The notes beneath the pieces were generated by a model. The model ran no database searches. It was not told the DNA's origin and saw only the letters and a program-made list of their open reading frames with translations. A stretch of DNA of 33,917 nucleotides, taken from contig CAMWIU010000008.1 in the NCBI GenBank assembly GCA_947174385.1, forward strand, positions 1 to 33,917, given 5' to 3'. This DNA is from an uncultured Treponema sp. GTDB taxonomy: Bacteria > Spirochaetota > Spirochaetia > Treponematales > Treponemataceae. Below, one piece after another: positions 7,537-16,341 of this stretch (position 1 is the stretch's first letter; every line of letters begins with the position of its first letter). The position numbers and the translations under genes were made by a program.

Positions 7537-9063
7537 CTAAAAAATTTTCTTCGCGATTTCCATGAATTTTTCTCCGCGATCAAATTCGTTCGCGAACATT
7601 CCGAACGATGTCGCGCCCGGCGAAAATACGATTGTGTCGCATCTGCATTCGCCTTTTTCAAAATCCGCTTTCATTGTTCCAAGCAAATCTTCCAGCGATG
7701 CGAATGGTCCTTTGTATACGACTTTGTGTTCGTCCAAAAGTTTTGCGAGAATGTCGGTGCCGTTTCCAGCCAAAAGGTAGAGCGAAGCAAGCGGCGTGGA
7801 ATTCGATTTTTTCGAATCAAGCGTGTCTGCCAAAACCGAAAAGTCAAGTCCTTTGTCCGTGCCGCCCGTGATAAAAATTACTGGCTTTCCGAACGCTTGG
7901 CTTGCGGCGGCTGCGGCTTCGGGAACGGTGGAACAAGAGTCGTTGTAAAAGCGCACGTTTTTTTGCGCGGCGGGATTTTTCCAAGAATGAAAATATTGCA
8001 GACGATGCGGAATGCCGTTCCATTCGCCGAGAACGCTTTGAATTTTTTCGGCATCGCATCCCATCAAATAAAGTACGAGAGCCGCGTTCATTACATTTTG
8101 TCTCATGTGGCGGCCAGGCACATTCACGCTTCCCAAAATTTTTGTGTCGAAAGGTTTGTTTGGAATTCGTGCGAGCGCGCACAAATTTTCTTGCTCGTCG
8201 AATTCAAGCCACACGCCGTATTGAGAATCTTCGAGTTTATCTTGACTGTAGCGCAGAACTTTCGCGCGGCTTTCCTTTGCGAACAAGTCGCCCCAAGTGC
8301 CGCCTTCGGCAGGTCCAGTTCCGATTTCATCCGAATCCGCGTCGCAAATCAAAAAATCATTTTCATCTTGGTCGGCATAAATGAGCCGCTTGTCCGCGAT
8401 GTATTCGCCCATGTTCGCATACCAATTCTGATGGTCTGGAACGATTTTCGTGATGAGCGCGATTTTCGGTTTTAGAATTTCCCTCCCTCGCAAATCGGCG
8501 AGCTGCCAGCTGGAAAGTTCCAAAATCACGGGAGTGGATTCGTTCGTCTGCTCCAAAAAAGTGAGCGGGCTTACTGTGATGTTTCCGCCCAAAAAAGAAT
8601 TGAAGCCGCATTTTTTAAGGCCGTATTGAATTGCGCTCACGGTGGAAGATTTTCCCTTGCTTCCAGTAATCGCAATAATCGGCGATTTTGTAAAACGCAA
8701 AAAAAGGCTTATGTCCGTTTCAATCGCGCGCGCTTCGGCAAGAAAAGGATTGCCTTGAATTTTCACCCCGGGATTTTTTATGACGCAATCGGCATTGCGA
8801 AAATCTTCTTTGCGATGTTCGCCCAAAACATAAGTGAGGCGCGACTTATCGAGCGAAGAATCGTAAGCAATTGAATTGAGCGTAGGCTTTAACTGCTCTT
8901 CAGTTTTCATGTCCGTGACAAGAACTTCCGCGCCATGCTTGAGCAAAAATCGCACAGCCGCTTCGCCGCCGCCGTTCAGTCCAAGCCCCATCACGGTGAT
9001 GCGCTTTCCTTTTATTTCGTCAAGCGAATTGAAGCAACAGCCTTTCGGATAAGTGAACGTCAT
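7537..9063 (-). CDS. murD: UDP-N-acetylmuramoylalanine--D-glutamate ligase
   Basis: ITGSKGKSSTVSAI P-loop, LELSSWQL, HRLQYF and NDS-STVPEAAAAA motifs. Confidence 0.94.
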   Translation of the reverse strand: MTFTYPKGCCFNSLDEIKGKRITVMGLGLNGGGEAAVRFLLKHGAEVLVTDMKTEEQLKPTLNSIAYDSSLDKSRLTYVLGEHRKEDFRNADCVIKNPGVKIQGNPFLAEARAIETDISLFLRFTKSPIIAITGSKGKSSTVSAIQYGLKKCGFNSFLGGNITVSPLTFLEQTNESTPVILELSSWQLADLRGREILKPKIALITKIVPDHQNWYANMGEYIADKRLIYADQDENDFLICDADSDEIGTGPAEGGTWGDLFAKESRAKVLRYSQDKLEDSQYGVWLEFDEQENLCALARIPNKPFDTKILGSVNVPGRHMRQNVMNAALVLYLMGCDAEKIQSVLGEWNGIPHRLQYFHSWKNPAAQKNVRFYNDSCSTVPEAAAAASQAFGKPVIFITGGTDKGLDFSVLADTLDSKKSNSTPLASLYLLAGNGTDILAKLLDEHKVVYKGPFASLEDLLGTMKADFEKGECRCDTIVFSPGATSFGMFANEFDRGEKFMEIAKKIF

Positions 9064-9077
9064 AATTTCTCCTAGTT

Positions 9078-10208
9078 TCAGCGCGAAGTCAAAAGCGTTT
9101 TTTTCTGCTCGAAAACTTCCAGGGCTTCTTCAATCAAAAGCGTAATCAATTCTCCGTATTTTAATCCCCCCGCTTCGCACATTTTCGAAAACATGCTGAT
9201 CGAAGTGAAGCCCGGAATCGTGTTGATTTCGTTCAAAAAAAGTTCGCCGGAATTTTTGTCGATGAAAAAGTCCACGCGAGAAAGCCCGGAGCAATCCAAA
9301 ATTTTGTAAGCCGTTTGCGCGAGCGTGCGTACTTTTTCGATTTGCGCTTTTTCGAGCATCGCGGGGATTTTCAAAACCGCGCCGTCAGGATCTGTGTACT
9401 TTGCGTCGTAATCATAAAAATCGTGATTAGGAAGAATCTCGCCCGGAATATACGCGGCGACTTTTCCGCACTGGCTTTTTTCATTTTGAATTGTCGCGTT
9501 TCCAGTGACGCTGCATTCAATTTCACGCGCGTCGATTGATTTTTCAATCAAGACTTTGTTGTCCCACAAAAACGCTTTGTCGAGCGCGTCGGAAAGTTCC
9601 TGCGCGTTCGTGGCTTTTGCCGCGCCCACGGAAGATCCTGCGTTGCAAGGTTTTACGAAAAGTGGAAATCCGAATTGCGAAATCGCGCCATCGATAATTT
9701 TTTTGAATGCCGCGCCGTCGTTCAAATCCGCGCGCCGAACGCAAACATAAGGCACAATTGGAAGCCCGGCGTTTTGCCAAACTTGCTTTGTTTTTTCTTT
9801 GTCCATCGTGAGCGCGCTCGCCGCCACCGAGCATCCGACGTAAGGAATGTTGGCGGCTTCGAGCAAGCCTTGCAAAATTCCGTCCTCGCAATTCGTTCCG
9901 TGCACGCAAGGAAAAACCGCGTCAATTTCAAGCGGCTTGCCGCCGACGCAAAAAGAATTTTTTCCGCGCCCAGGAATCACGCTCACGAGATTTTTTTCAT
10001 CTTCAACTATATTGAAAGAATTTTTTTCATCGGAACGCACTCGCTCCAATTCTTCATCGCTTTGCAAAAACCAAACGCCGCTTTTGGAAATTCCAATTGG
10101 CACGATTTTGAATTTCTTCGAATCGATATTCCGAACGACAGAACTTGCGGAAATCAAAGAAACTTCGTGCTCGCCAGATTTTCCTCCAAATAAAATCGCT
10201 ATGTTCAT
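9078..10208 (-). CDS. ddl: D-alanine--D-alanine ligase
   Basis: LFGGKSGEHEVSL, VFPCVHGTNCEDGILQGLLE, EINTIPGFTSISMF. Confidence 0.96.
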   Translation of the reverse strand: MNIAILFGGKSGEHEVSLISASSVVRNIDSKKFKIVPIGISKSGVWFLQSDEELERVRSDEKNSFNIVEDEKNLVSVIPGRGKNSFCVGGKPLEIDAVFPCVHGTNCEDGILQGLLEAANIPYVGCSVAASALTMDKEKTKQVWQNAGLPIVPYVCVRRADLNDGAAFKKIIDGAISQFGFPLFVKPCNAGSSVGAAKATNAQELSDALDKAFLWDNKVLIEKSIDAREIECSVTGNATIQNEKSQCGKVAAYIPGEILPNHDFYDYDAKYTDPDGAVLKIPAMLEKAQIEKVRTLAQTAYKILDCSGLSRVDFFIDKNSGELFLNEINTIPGFTSISMFSKMCEAGGLKYGELITLLIEEALEVFEQKKTLLTSR

Positions 10209-10247
10209 TTTATATTCCCTCCATTGCCACTTTACATCACCGGCAGT

Positions 10248-11978
10248 TCAATCCCTATATCCCAATTCCGCCAACGCTTTTTTTGCCTCGGAAACTTCGT
10301 CGTATGGCATGACGAAATCTTTGTAGATGATTGTGTTTTCGTGGCCTTTGCCCAAAAGCAAAACTATGTCGCCCGCCTTTGCCATGCTGAACGCCTTGCG
10401 AATCGCTTTTGGACGCTCTGTAATAATCAGCAAATTTTCGTCCAGCGACATTCCGGCTTTTATTGCGCCGTTCGCGATGTCCATGCAGATTTTTTGCGAA
10501 TCCTCGCCGCGCGGATCTTCGTCGCACAAAATTATCGTGTCGCAATATTTTGCCGCAACCTCGCCTTGCAACGGTCGCTTTGTAACGTCGCGCTCGCCGC
10601 CGCTTCCGAACAACGCGATTATTTTGCCTTCGCAACGCGCGCGCAATGGCGGAAAAATCACTTCGAAACTTGAAGGCGTGTGCGCGTAATCCGCGATCAC
10701 TTCGAAAGGCTGCCCGCAATCTATTCGCGTCATTCTTCCTGCCACTGGAATCAGCGACGTTGATTTTTGAAGCAAATCTTCAATCGGAATTGAAGCCGAC
10801 TTGCTCACGACAATGAGCGAAGCCATGATGTTGTACGCATTGAACGCGCCGTTCAATTTTGTTTTCACGAAAAAAGTATTTTCGTCTTTCGCAAAATTTT
10901 TTGGAACGTCAATTTCAAACGAAAGCGAATTTTCGTTCGCGCTGATATTTTGCGCCGTAAGGAATTCGACGTTTTTAGGAATTTCAGGAAGCGGAATGTT
11001 TGATGCGTTTGTCGCCGCGCGTCCCGCCTTGCCGAGCGAAGTGAATCCGTAAACTTTTTTCGTCGTCGCCTCGCAAAAATATTTTGCGTTCGCGTCTTCC
11101 AAATTCACGACCGCGAAAGATTCGGCTTGAACTTCTACATTGTTCAAAATTTTTTTGTGATTGTGCTCGTCAAGCGCGCGAAAAAGATTCGACTTGTCGC
11201 TGCGATATTGTTCGAAAGTTTTGTGAAATTCCAAATGCTCGAGCGTAACGTTCATAAAAACCGCAATGTCAAAAAAAACGTTCGAAAGCCGCCCGAGCTT
11301 TTTTGAAAGCCCGTGGCTCGAACATTCGAGCACGGCATATTCGCAGCCTTCTTGAACCATGTCAAAAAGATGCCGCTGGATTATCGGACTTTCGGGCGTG
11401 GTCGTGTGCTGCGGATTTGCGAGCGCGCCTTCTCCAATCGAATATTCAACGGTGGAAACGAAGCCCGCCTTTTTTCCCATCAAACGCAAAAGCTGCCAAA
11501 TGAATGAAACTGTGGAAGACTTTCCTTCCGTTCCAGTAACGCCGATGACGATGAGTTTTTTTGAAGGATTGTCGAAAAAATCCGCGGCAACAATCGGCAT
11601 CACTTGCCTGCAATCTTCGACTTTAAGAAAAACCGGCATCACGATGTCGGAAACTTTTTTTTGCGGATTGCCGATATTTTCGAGCGAGCGGCAGACAATC
11701 GATTTCGCGATTTGCGCGCTTTCATCTTTGGAAAGTTCGCCCTGATAAATTATGACGCTTGCGCCCAAGTCGATTGCCGAGGCGATGAATTTATTTCCGT
11801 TTTGATGAATTCCCGGCAATGCGAAAAACAAAAAATTTTCTTTTACTTCGCGCGAATCGAACGCAAGCCCTTCGATTGGAGTTGCTCCAATCACCGAGCC
11901 GTCAAGCGGAGTCGTGCCGTCTGCGGCCACCGCCTCGTGTTCGAACAAATCCAAAAGCGAAGACAGTTTTTTTTGCAT
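10248..11978 (-). CDS. murE: UDP-N-acetylmuramoyl-tripeptide synthetase
   Basis: VTGTEGKSSTVSFI, ECSSHGL, YAHTPSSFE, DEDPRGED motifs. Confidence 0.94.
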   Translation of the reverse strand: MQKKLSSLLDLFEHEAVAADGTTPLDGSVIGATPIEGLAFDSREVKENFLFFALPGIHQNGNKFIASAIDLGASVIIYQGELSKDESAQIAKSIVCRSLENIGNPQKKVSDIVMPVFLKVEDCRQVMPIVAADFFDNPSKKLIVIGVTGTEGKSSTVSFIWQLLRLMGKKAGFVSTVEYSIGEGALANPQHTTTPESPIIQRHLFDMVQEGCEYAVLECSSHGLSKKLGRLSNVFFDIAVFMNVTLEHLEFHKTFEQYRSDKSNLFRALDEHNHKKILNNVEVQAESFAVVNLEDANAKYFCEATTKKVYGFTSLGKAGRAATNASNIPLPEIPKNVEFLTAQNISANENSLSFEIDVPKNFAKDENTFFVKTKLNGAFNAYNIMASLIVVSKSASIPIEDLLQKSTSLIPVAGRMTRIDCGQPFEVIADYAHTPSSFEVIFPPLRARCEGKIIALFGSGGERDVTKRPLQGEVAAKYCDTIILCDEDPRGEDSQKICMDIANGAIKAGMSLDENLLIITERPKAIRKAFSMAKAGDIVLLLGKGHENTIIYKDFVMPYDEVSEAKKALAELGYRD

Positions 11979-11983
11979 AATTC

Positions 11984-12012
11984 ATTATAGCGCAATCGCC
12001 GAATTTGTACAA
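11984..12012 (-). promoter_or_regulatory. sigma70-type promoter of murE
   Basis: Minus strand TTGTAC-N17-TATAAT, 5 nt before the murE ATG. Confidence 0.65.
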
Positions 12013-12020
12013 GAAGAAAT

Positions 12021-13685
12021 TTATTTTGAAAGCCGGATTTCCTTGAATCGAATTCCTTTTGTAATTTTCGCGCCTTCGTTGCTGAACGCGATTTGCAGAA
12101 TGTCGCTCCAATCGAAAAGTCCGCGCGAAGAAATCCATTCTTTTTTTTCGTCGTTCCATGCGCCGATGTCCTGAAAATCTTTCAAAGGAATTTTCACTTT
12201 GTGCCACTCGCCGTCCGGAGGCAGAATCTTGCTTGTCACGTTTGCGGCGCATCGCCATTTTTCTTGCGAGCGTTTTCCGTTTTCAAAATAAACTTGAATT
12301 TTCACGCCGTCTTGTTTCGTGCTCGCTTCGAATTCGAGAAAATAATTTTGCGCGCGCTCGTTTGAAAAATCCGCGTCGCCCAAAAAATCAATATAAAGTC
12401 CATTGTAAGTTTTGAGTTTTCCAAACTCGACGAAATTTTCGCCGTGAGAATCTTGCTTTTCAAAATGGCAAGATTTTTCATCGCCGTCAAACCAAGTTCG
12501 CGCGCGCAATCCTTGCGCAAACGAATTTTCATAAATCGAAAAATCGCCGCTTTTTTTCGCGCGCTCGTACCAAGAAAGATTTTGCGCCGTCTTTTTCGGA
12601 ATGTCATATTTTAAACTTCGCAGAATTTCTTCGTCCAAATCATCGGGAAAAAATTCGCCGCTTCCTTTTTTGAAAAGCCCGAACGAATTGCGATAATCCC
12701 AATTGGTGCGCGCGATGTTCGCGCCGTCCAAATATTCCGCAACGATTTCATACCATTTCACGCGATCTTCGTGCGAAGCGAAATTCATAAACACGCCGAA
12801 TTCGCCGCACCAAACAGGCGCGTTTCGTTCCACGGAAAATTTCGCCAATTTTTCAAACGGCGCGGTCATCGATTTTGGGCTGGAAACTTTTTCATAATTT
12901 TCGTAATACCAATTTTCGGAAGCACTTGGATTTTTCGGCTTCGGCGGAATTTTTTCTTTTGCATAAGGAAACGGAACGCCTTTTATTCGTCCCAATCCTT
13001 CCGACCAATCCGCGCCTTGATGCGTGAACATCATTGGCTCGTAATAATGAAAAGTGTAAATCAAATTTTCATCTTGAAATTTTGGAAGCGCGAGCAAAGA
13101 TTCGACCGAATTCCAATCCGCGCCGCCGACTACGATTGCGTGCGTTTTGTCAATTGCGCGAATCGCTTTGATTACATTTTGTTGAATTTTTCCCCATTTC
13201 GCATTTTCGATTCCGTGCGGCTCGTTCAGAATTTCGTAGGCGAGATATTTTCCGCTGTCCTTGTAACGTTCGGCGATTTGCGACCAAATTTTGAGCAATC
13301 GTTTTTCGATATCTTTCGCAGTGTTTTCGGCAGGACTCCAAGAATGATTGTCCAAAATCAAAAAAATTTTTTGTTCCGCCGCCCATTTTACGGCGTTGTC
13401 CAAAATCGAAAAAATGTACGGATCGATTTTGTATTCGCCAGCTCCGCTCGAAAAATTTTCAAAATGAACAGGCAAGCGAATCGCGTCGCATCCCAATTCG
13501 CGCACGTCCTTGAAATCCTGTTCGCAGAAAAAATTTTTTTGCACAAGTCCGGCATGCGGCCTTTCGAGCCAATCGGAAAAATTCACGCCTTTGGAAAACG
13601 GCGCATTCACGGCTTTCGTCTGGCTTTTCGCGCCAGCAGCCAAAGAAAAAAGAATTGTCGTCAAAACAAGATTTTTTATTTTCAT
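12021..13685 (-). CDS. secreted GH5-family glycoside hydrolase (endoglucanase-like) with C-terminal carbohydrate-binding-like region; start MKIKNLVLTT
   Basis: Signal peptide; LILDNHSW, YEILNEPHG (acid/base) and PVWCGEFGVF (nucleophile) motifs. Confidence 0.88.
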   Translation of the reverse strand: MKIKNLVLTTILFSLAAGAKSQTKAVNAPFSKGVNFSDWLERPHAGLVQKNFFCEQDFKDVRELGCDAIRLPVHFENFSSGAGEYKIDPYIFSILDNAVKWAAEQKIFLILDNHSWSPAENTAKDIEKRLLKIWSQIAERYKDSGKYLAYEILNEPHGIENAKWGKIQQNVIKAIRAIDKTHAIVVGGADWNSVESLLALPKFQDENLIYTFHYYEPMMFTHQGADWSEGLGRIKGVPFPYAKEKIPPKPKNPSASENWYYENYEKVSSPKSMTAPFEKLAKFSVERNAPVWCGEFGVFMNFASHEDRVKWYEIVAEYLDGANIARTNWDYRNSFGLFKKGSGEFFPDDLDEEILRSLKYDIPKKTAQNLSWYERAKKSGDFSIYENSFAQGLRARTWFDGDEKSCHFEKQDSHGENFVEFGKLKTYNGLYIDFLGDADFSNERAQNYFLEFEASTKQDGVKIQVYFENGKRSQEKWRCAANVTSKILPPDGEWHKVKIPLKDFQDIGAWNDEKKEWISSRGLFDWSDILQIAFSNEGAKITKGIRFKEIRLSK

Positions 13686-13691
13686 AAAATT

Positions 13692-13699
13692 ATTATAGC
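13692..13699 (-). promoter_or_regulatory. extended -10 promoter of the GH5 gene
   Basis: Minus strand TGCTATAAT followed by AATTTT-ATG. Confidence 0.55.
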
Positions 13700-13715
13700 A
13701 AAAAAATTCGATTTG

Positions 13716-13724
13716 TGCTACGAT
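13716..13724 (+). promoter_or_regulatory. extended -10 promoter for the hisF transcript
   Basis: TGCTACGAT followed by GATTTT-ATG. Confidence 0.45.
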
Positions 13725-13730
13725 GATTTT

Positions 13731-13790
13731 ATGTACGAAGTTCGCCTTGAAGCGGGATTGAAGATTTTGCGGAATTTTTTGGAGATTTAA
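13731..13790 (+). CDS. 19-codon upstream ORF (MYEVRLEAGLKILRNFLEI) preceding hisF
   Basis: Stop is 1 nt before the hisF ATG; the hisF SD-like TTGGAG lies inside it; its first residues match the QueD N-terminus. Confidence 0.45.
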   Translation: MYEVRLEAGLKILRNFLEI

Positions 13791-13791
13791 A

Positions 13792-14556
13792 ATGTTAAAA
13801 AAACGAATAATAGTTTGCCTCGACGTGAAGGACGGGCGCACGACGAAAGGCGTGAAATTTCAAAACAATTTGGACATCGGCGATCCCGTGGAAATGGCCG
13901 CGCAATATTATGCGCAAGGCGTTGACGAACTTGTGTTCTACGACATCATGGCTTCGGCGCGAGGAAGAGGTCCGATACTCGAACTGATTTCAAAAGTCGC
14001 AAGTCAAGTTTTCATTCCGTTTTGCGTGGGCGGCGGAATCGGAACAATCGATGAAATTCGCTCGGCGATTTTGGCAGGCGCGGAAAAAGTTTCGCTCAAT
14101 TCTCAGGCAGTAAAAAATCCCGCGCTCATAAGCGAAGGCGCGCGCGTTTTCGGAAACCAATGCATCGTCTTGGGAATGGACGCGGCTCGAGACGAAGCAA
14201 TGCCGAGCGGCTACCGAGTTTTCATAAATGGCGGCCGCACAAAAACGGAACTCGACGCGCTCGAATGGGCGAAAAAAGCCGTTTCGCTTGGCGCGGGCGA
14301 AATTGTGCTTAATTCGATTGACGCGGACGGCACAAAATCAGGCTACGAAATTCCGCTTACAAAAATGATCGCGCAAAACGTCGCCGTTCCAGTGATTGCT
14401 TCGGGAGGGGGCGGCACAGTCGAACACATGGCGCAAGTTTTGACAGAAGGACGCGCAGATGCCGCGCTCATCGCGACGATGGTTCATTCAGGACAATACA
14501 CTTTGCAGGGAATAAAAAAAGATTTGTCAAAAGCGGGCGTTCCCGTGCGAATCTAA
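13792..14556 (+). CDS. hisF: imidazole glycerol phosphate synthase cyclase subunit
   Basis: IIVCLDVKDGRTTKGVKF, FCVGGGIGT, ASGGGGTVEHM motifs. Confidence 0.96.
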   Translation: MLKKRIIVCLDVKDGRTTKGVKFQNNLDIGDPVEMAAQYYAQGVDELVFYDIMASARGRGPILELISKVASQVFIPFCVGGGIGTIDEIRSAILAGAEKVSLNSQAVKNPALISEGARVFGNQCIVLGMDAARDEAMPSGYRVFINGGRTKTELDALEWAKKAVSLGAGEIVLNSIDADGTKSGYEIPLTKMIAQNVAVPVIASGGGGTVEHMAQVLTEGRADAALIATMVHSGQYTLQGIKKDLSKAGVPVRI

Positions 14557-14557
14557 T

Positions 14558-14577
14558 TTTTTGGAAATTTCCAAAAA
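14558..14577. terminator. bidirectional terminator between convergent hisF and queD
   Basis: Perfect 20-bp palindrome TTTTTGGAAATTTCCAAAAA. Confidence 0.65.
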
Positions 14578-14584
14578 TGGAATT

Positions 14585-14980
14585 TCATTCTGCGAAATAA
14601 GTCGCGCGGCTCGTTTCGGTTTCAAAAACATCGACCGAATGCAAATACGCACCGCCGTTTTTTTTGTCCAAAGAAATCCCTTCCGCGTTCAATTCGGCGG
14701 AAAGTTTTTCATGAATGAAAAACGCGATTCGTTCCGCGCTGGGATTTTGATCGAAAAATTCAATGTCGTTCAAATTCGTGTGATCAAGCGCGGCGCAAAC
14801 TTTTTTCAAGGCGGATTTGAGTTTGGAAAAATCCAAGAGCATTCCGCCTTCGTTCAAATTTTTTCCCCTGACATGCGCGAAAACTTTGTAATTGTGTCCA
14901 TGCAAATTTTCGCACTTGCCATTGTAATCGCGCAAAAAATGCGCCGCAGAAAAATCAGCTTCAACCCGAACTTCGTACAT
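14585..14980 (-). CDS. queD: 6-carboxy-5,6,7,8-tetrahydropterin synthase family
   Basis: DFSAAHFLRDYNGKCENLHGHNYKV, LDHTNLND motifs. Confidence 0.92.
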   Translation of the reverse strand: MYEVRVEADFSAAHFLRDYNGKCENLHGHNYKVFAHVRGKNLNEGGMLLDFSKLKSALKKVCAALDHTNLNDIEFFDQNPSAERIAFFIHEKLSAELNAEGISLDKKNGGAYLHSVDVFETETSRATYFAE

Positions 14981-14991
14981 AAACTATCCGA

Positions 14992-16230
14992 TTATTTTTT
15001 CGCGTCTTTTTTCCACGGATTTATTCTCATATACGTTTCGCCGCGTTCGCTTCCGACGGAAACAATTCCGACCGGCGTGTTCGTGAACTCTTCGATGAAC
15101 TCGATGTACGCCTTGGCGTTTTTGGGCATCTTGGAATACGAGCCGCATTCCTTGAGATTTTTCTTCCATCCCGCGAACTTCTGCAAAACTGGCTTCGCCG
15201 CGTTGAGTGCCGGAATGCTCGTGGGAAATTCCGTGACGATTTTTCCGTCGATTTCGTAGGCGACGCACGCTTCGATTTCGTCCATCGTGTCGTAAATGTC
15301 CAAATGCGTGAGCACGAGCGAATCGATTGAATTGACATGGCATGCGTAGCGAAGCGCGACCAAATCCAAATATCCGCAACGGCGCGGACGGCCAGTCGTC
15401 ACGCCGAATTCGTTTCCGGTCTTGCGCACGAAATCACAAAGTTCGCCTTCGCTTTCCGAATTGAATTCGCTCGGCATAGGTCCATTTCCCACGCGAGTTT
15501 CATACGCCTTAAACACGCCGAAAATCCTGTCAATCGCGCGCGGTCCGATTCCTGAACCTGTCGAAGCCCCTGCGGAACAAGATGCGCCGCTCGAAACATA
15601 AGGATAAGTTCCGCTGTCGATGTCGAGCATCGCGCCCTGCGCTCCTTCGAACAAAATATTTTCTTTGCGGCATTCCCACATTTTTTCCGCGATGTTCACG
15701 CGCATTGAAAGAAGCCGCGCCATATAAGGCTCGAGGAATTTTTTGTCCGCAGCATCCAAGTCGTCCATCTTTTCCTGCCAATCCAAATCGGCAAGGCGAA
15801 TTCCATCGCGCTCGGATTTCTGCGAATATGTCGTTCCGATTCCGCGCCCTGTCGTGCCGATGGGACGCTTGCGGGCGGCATCGCGTTTTTTGTCCATCTC
15901 GCGGTAGCCGGGCAAAACGATGTGCGCTCTGTCCGAAATGAAAACGCGACCTTCCCATTTTATTCCGTTGTCCTCAAGCATTTTCAACTCTTCGAAAAGT
16001 GCCTCAGGATCGATTACCATTCCAGAGCCGAGAAACACAGTTTTTTCAGGATAAAGAATTCCCGAAGGCACTTGGTGCAGCGCGTACTTTTTTTTGCCGA
16101 CAACAATCGTGTGGCCGGCATTCGCGCCGCCCGCGAAACGCACAACGTGCTTTGCCTTCTCCGCCAAAAAATCAACAATCTTACCTTTGCCTTCGTCGCC
16201 CCATTGAGCGCCCATCACAACAACATTCAT
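14992..16230 (-). CDS. purA: adenylosuccinate synthetase (start MNVVVMGAQWGDEGKGK)
   Basis: GAQWGDEGKGKIVD, GGANAGHTI, GTTGRGIG motifs; SD GGAGG upstream of ATG at 16230. Confidence 0.97.
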   Translation of the reverse strand: MNVVVMGAQWGDEGKGKIVDFLAEKAKHVVRFAGGANAGHTIVVGKKKYALHQVPSGILYPEKTVFLGSGMVIDPEALFEELKMLEDNGIKWEGRVFISDRAHIVLPGYREMDKKRDAARKRPIGTTGRGIGTTYSQKSERDGIRLADLDWQEKMDDLDAADKKFLEPYMARLLSMRVNIAEKMWECRKENILFEGAQGAMLDIDSGTYPYVSSGASCSAGASTGSGIGPRAIDRIFGVFKAYETRVGNGPMPSEFNSESEGELCDFVRKTGNEFGVTTGRPRRCGYLDLVALRYACHVNSIDSLVLTHLDIYDTMDEIEACVAYEIDGKIVTEFPTSIPALNAAKPVLQKFAGWKKNLKECGSYSKMPKNAKAYIEFIEEFTNTPVGIVSVGSERGETYMRINPWKKDAKK

Positions 16231-16252
16231 CAAAAGGCCTCCAAACGAAAAG

Positions 16253-16281
16253 AGTATATCACAAAACGCGCGTTTGTGCAA
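16253..16281 (-). promoter_or_regulatory. sigma70-type promoter of purA with a palindrome in its spacer
   Basis: Minus strand TTGCAC-N17-TATACT; plus strand CACAAA-ACGCGCG-TTTGTG at 16260-16278. Confidence 0.65.
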
Positions 16282-16341
16282 GGATGAAATTTGTATTATG
16301 AAAAGATTTGAAAAACCGCCGCGAGATTGATAGAAACCAGT

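Noticed and set aside
12771-13790. 339-aa plus-strand ORF opposite the GH5 gene
   Set aside because: Antisense to a gene with clear catalytic motifs; composition-driven.
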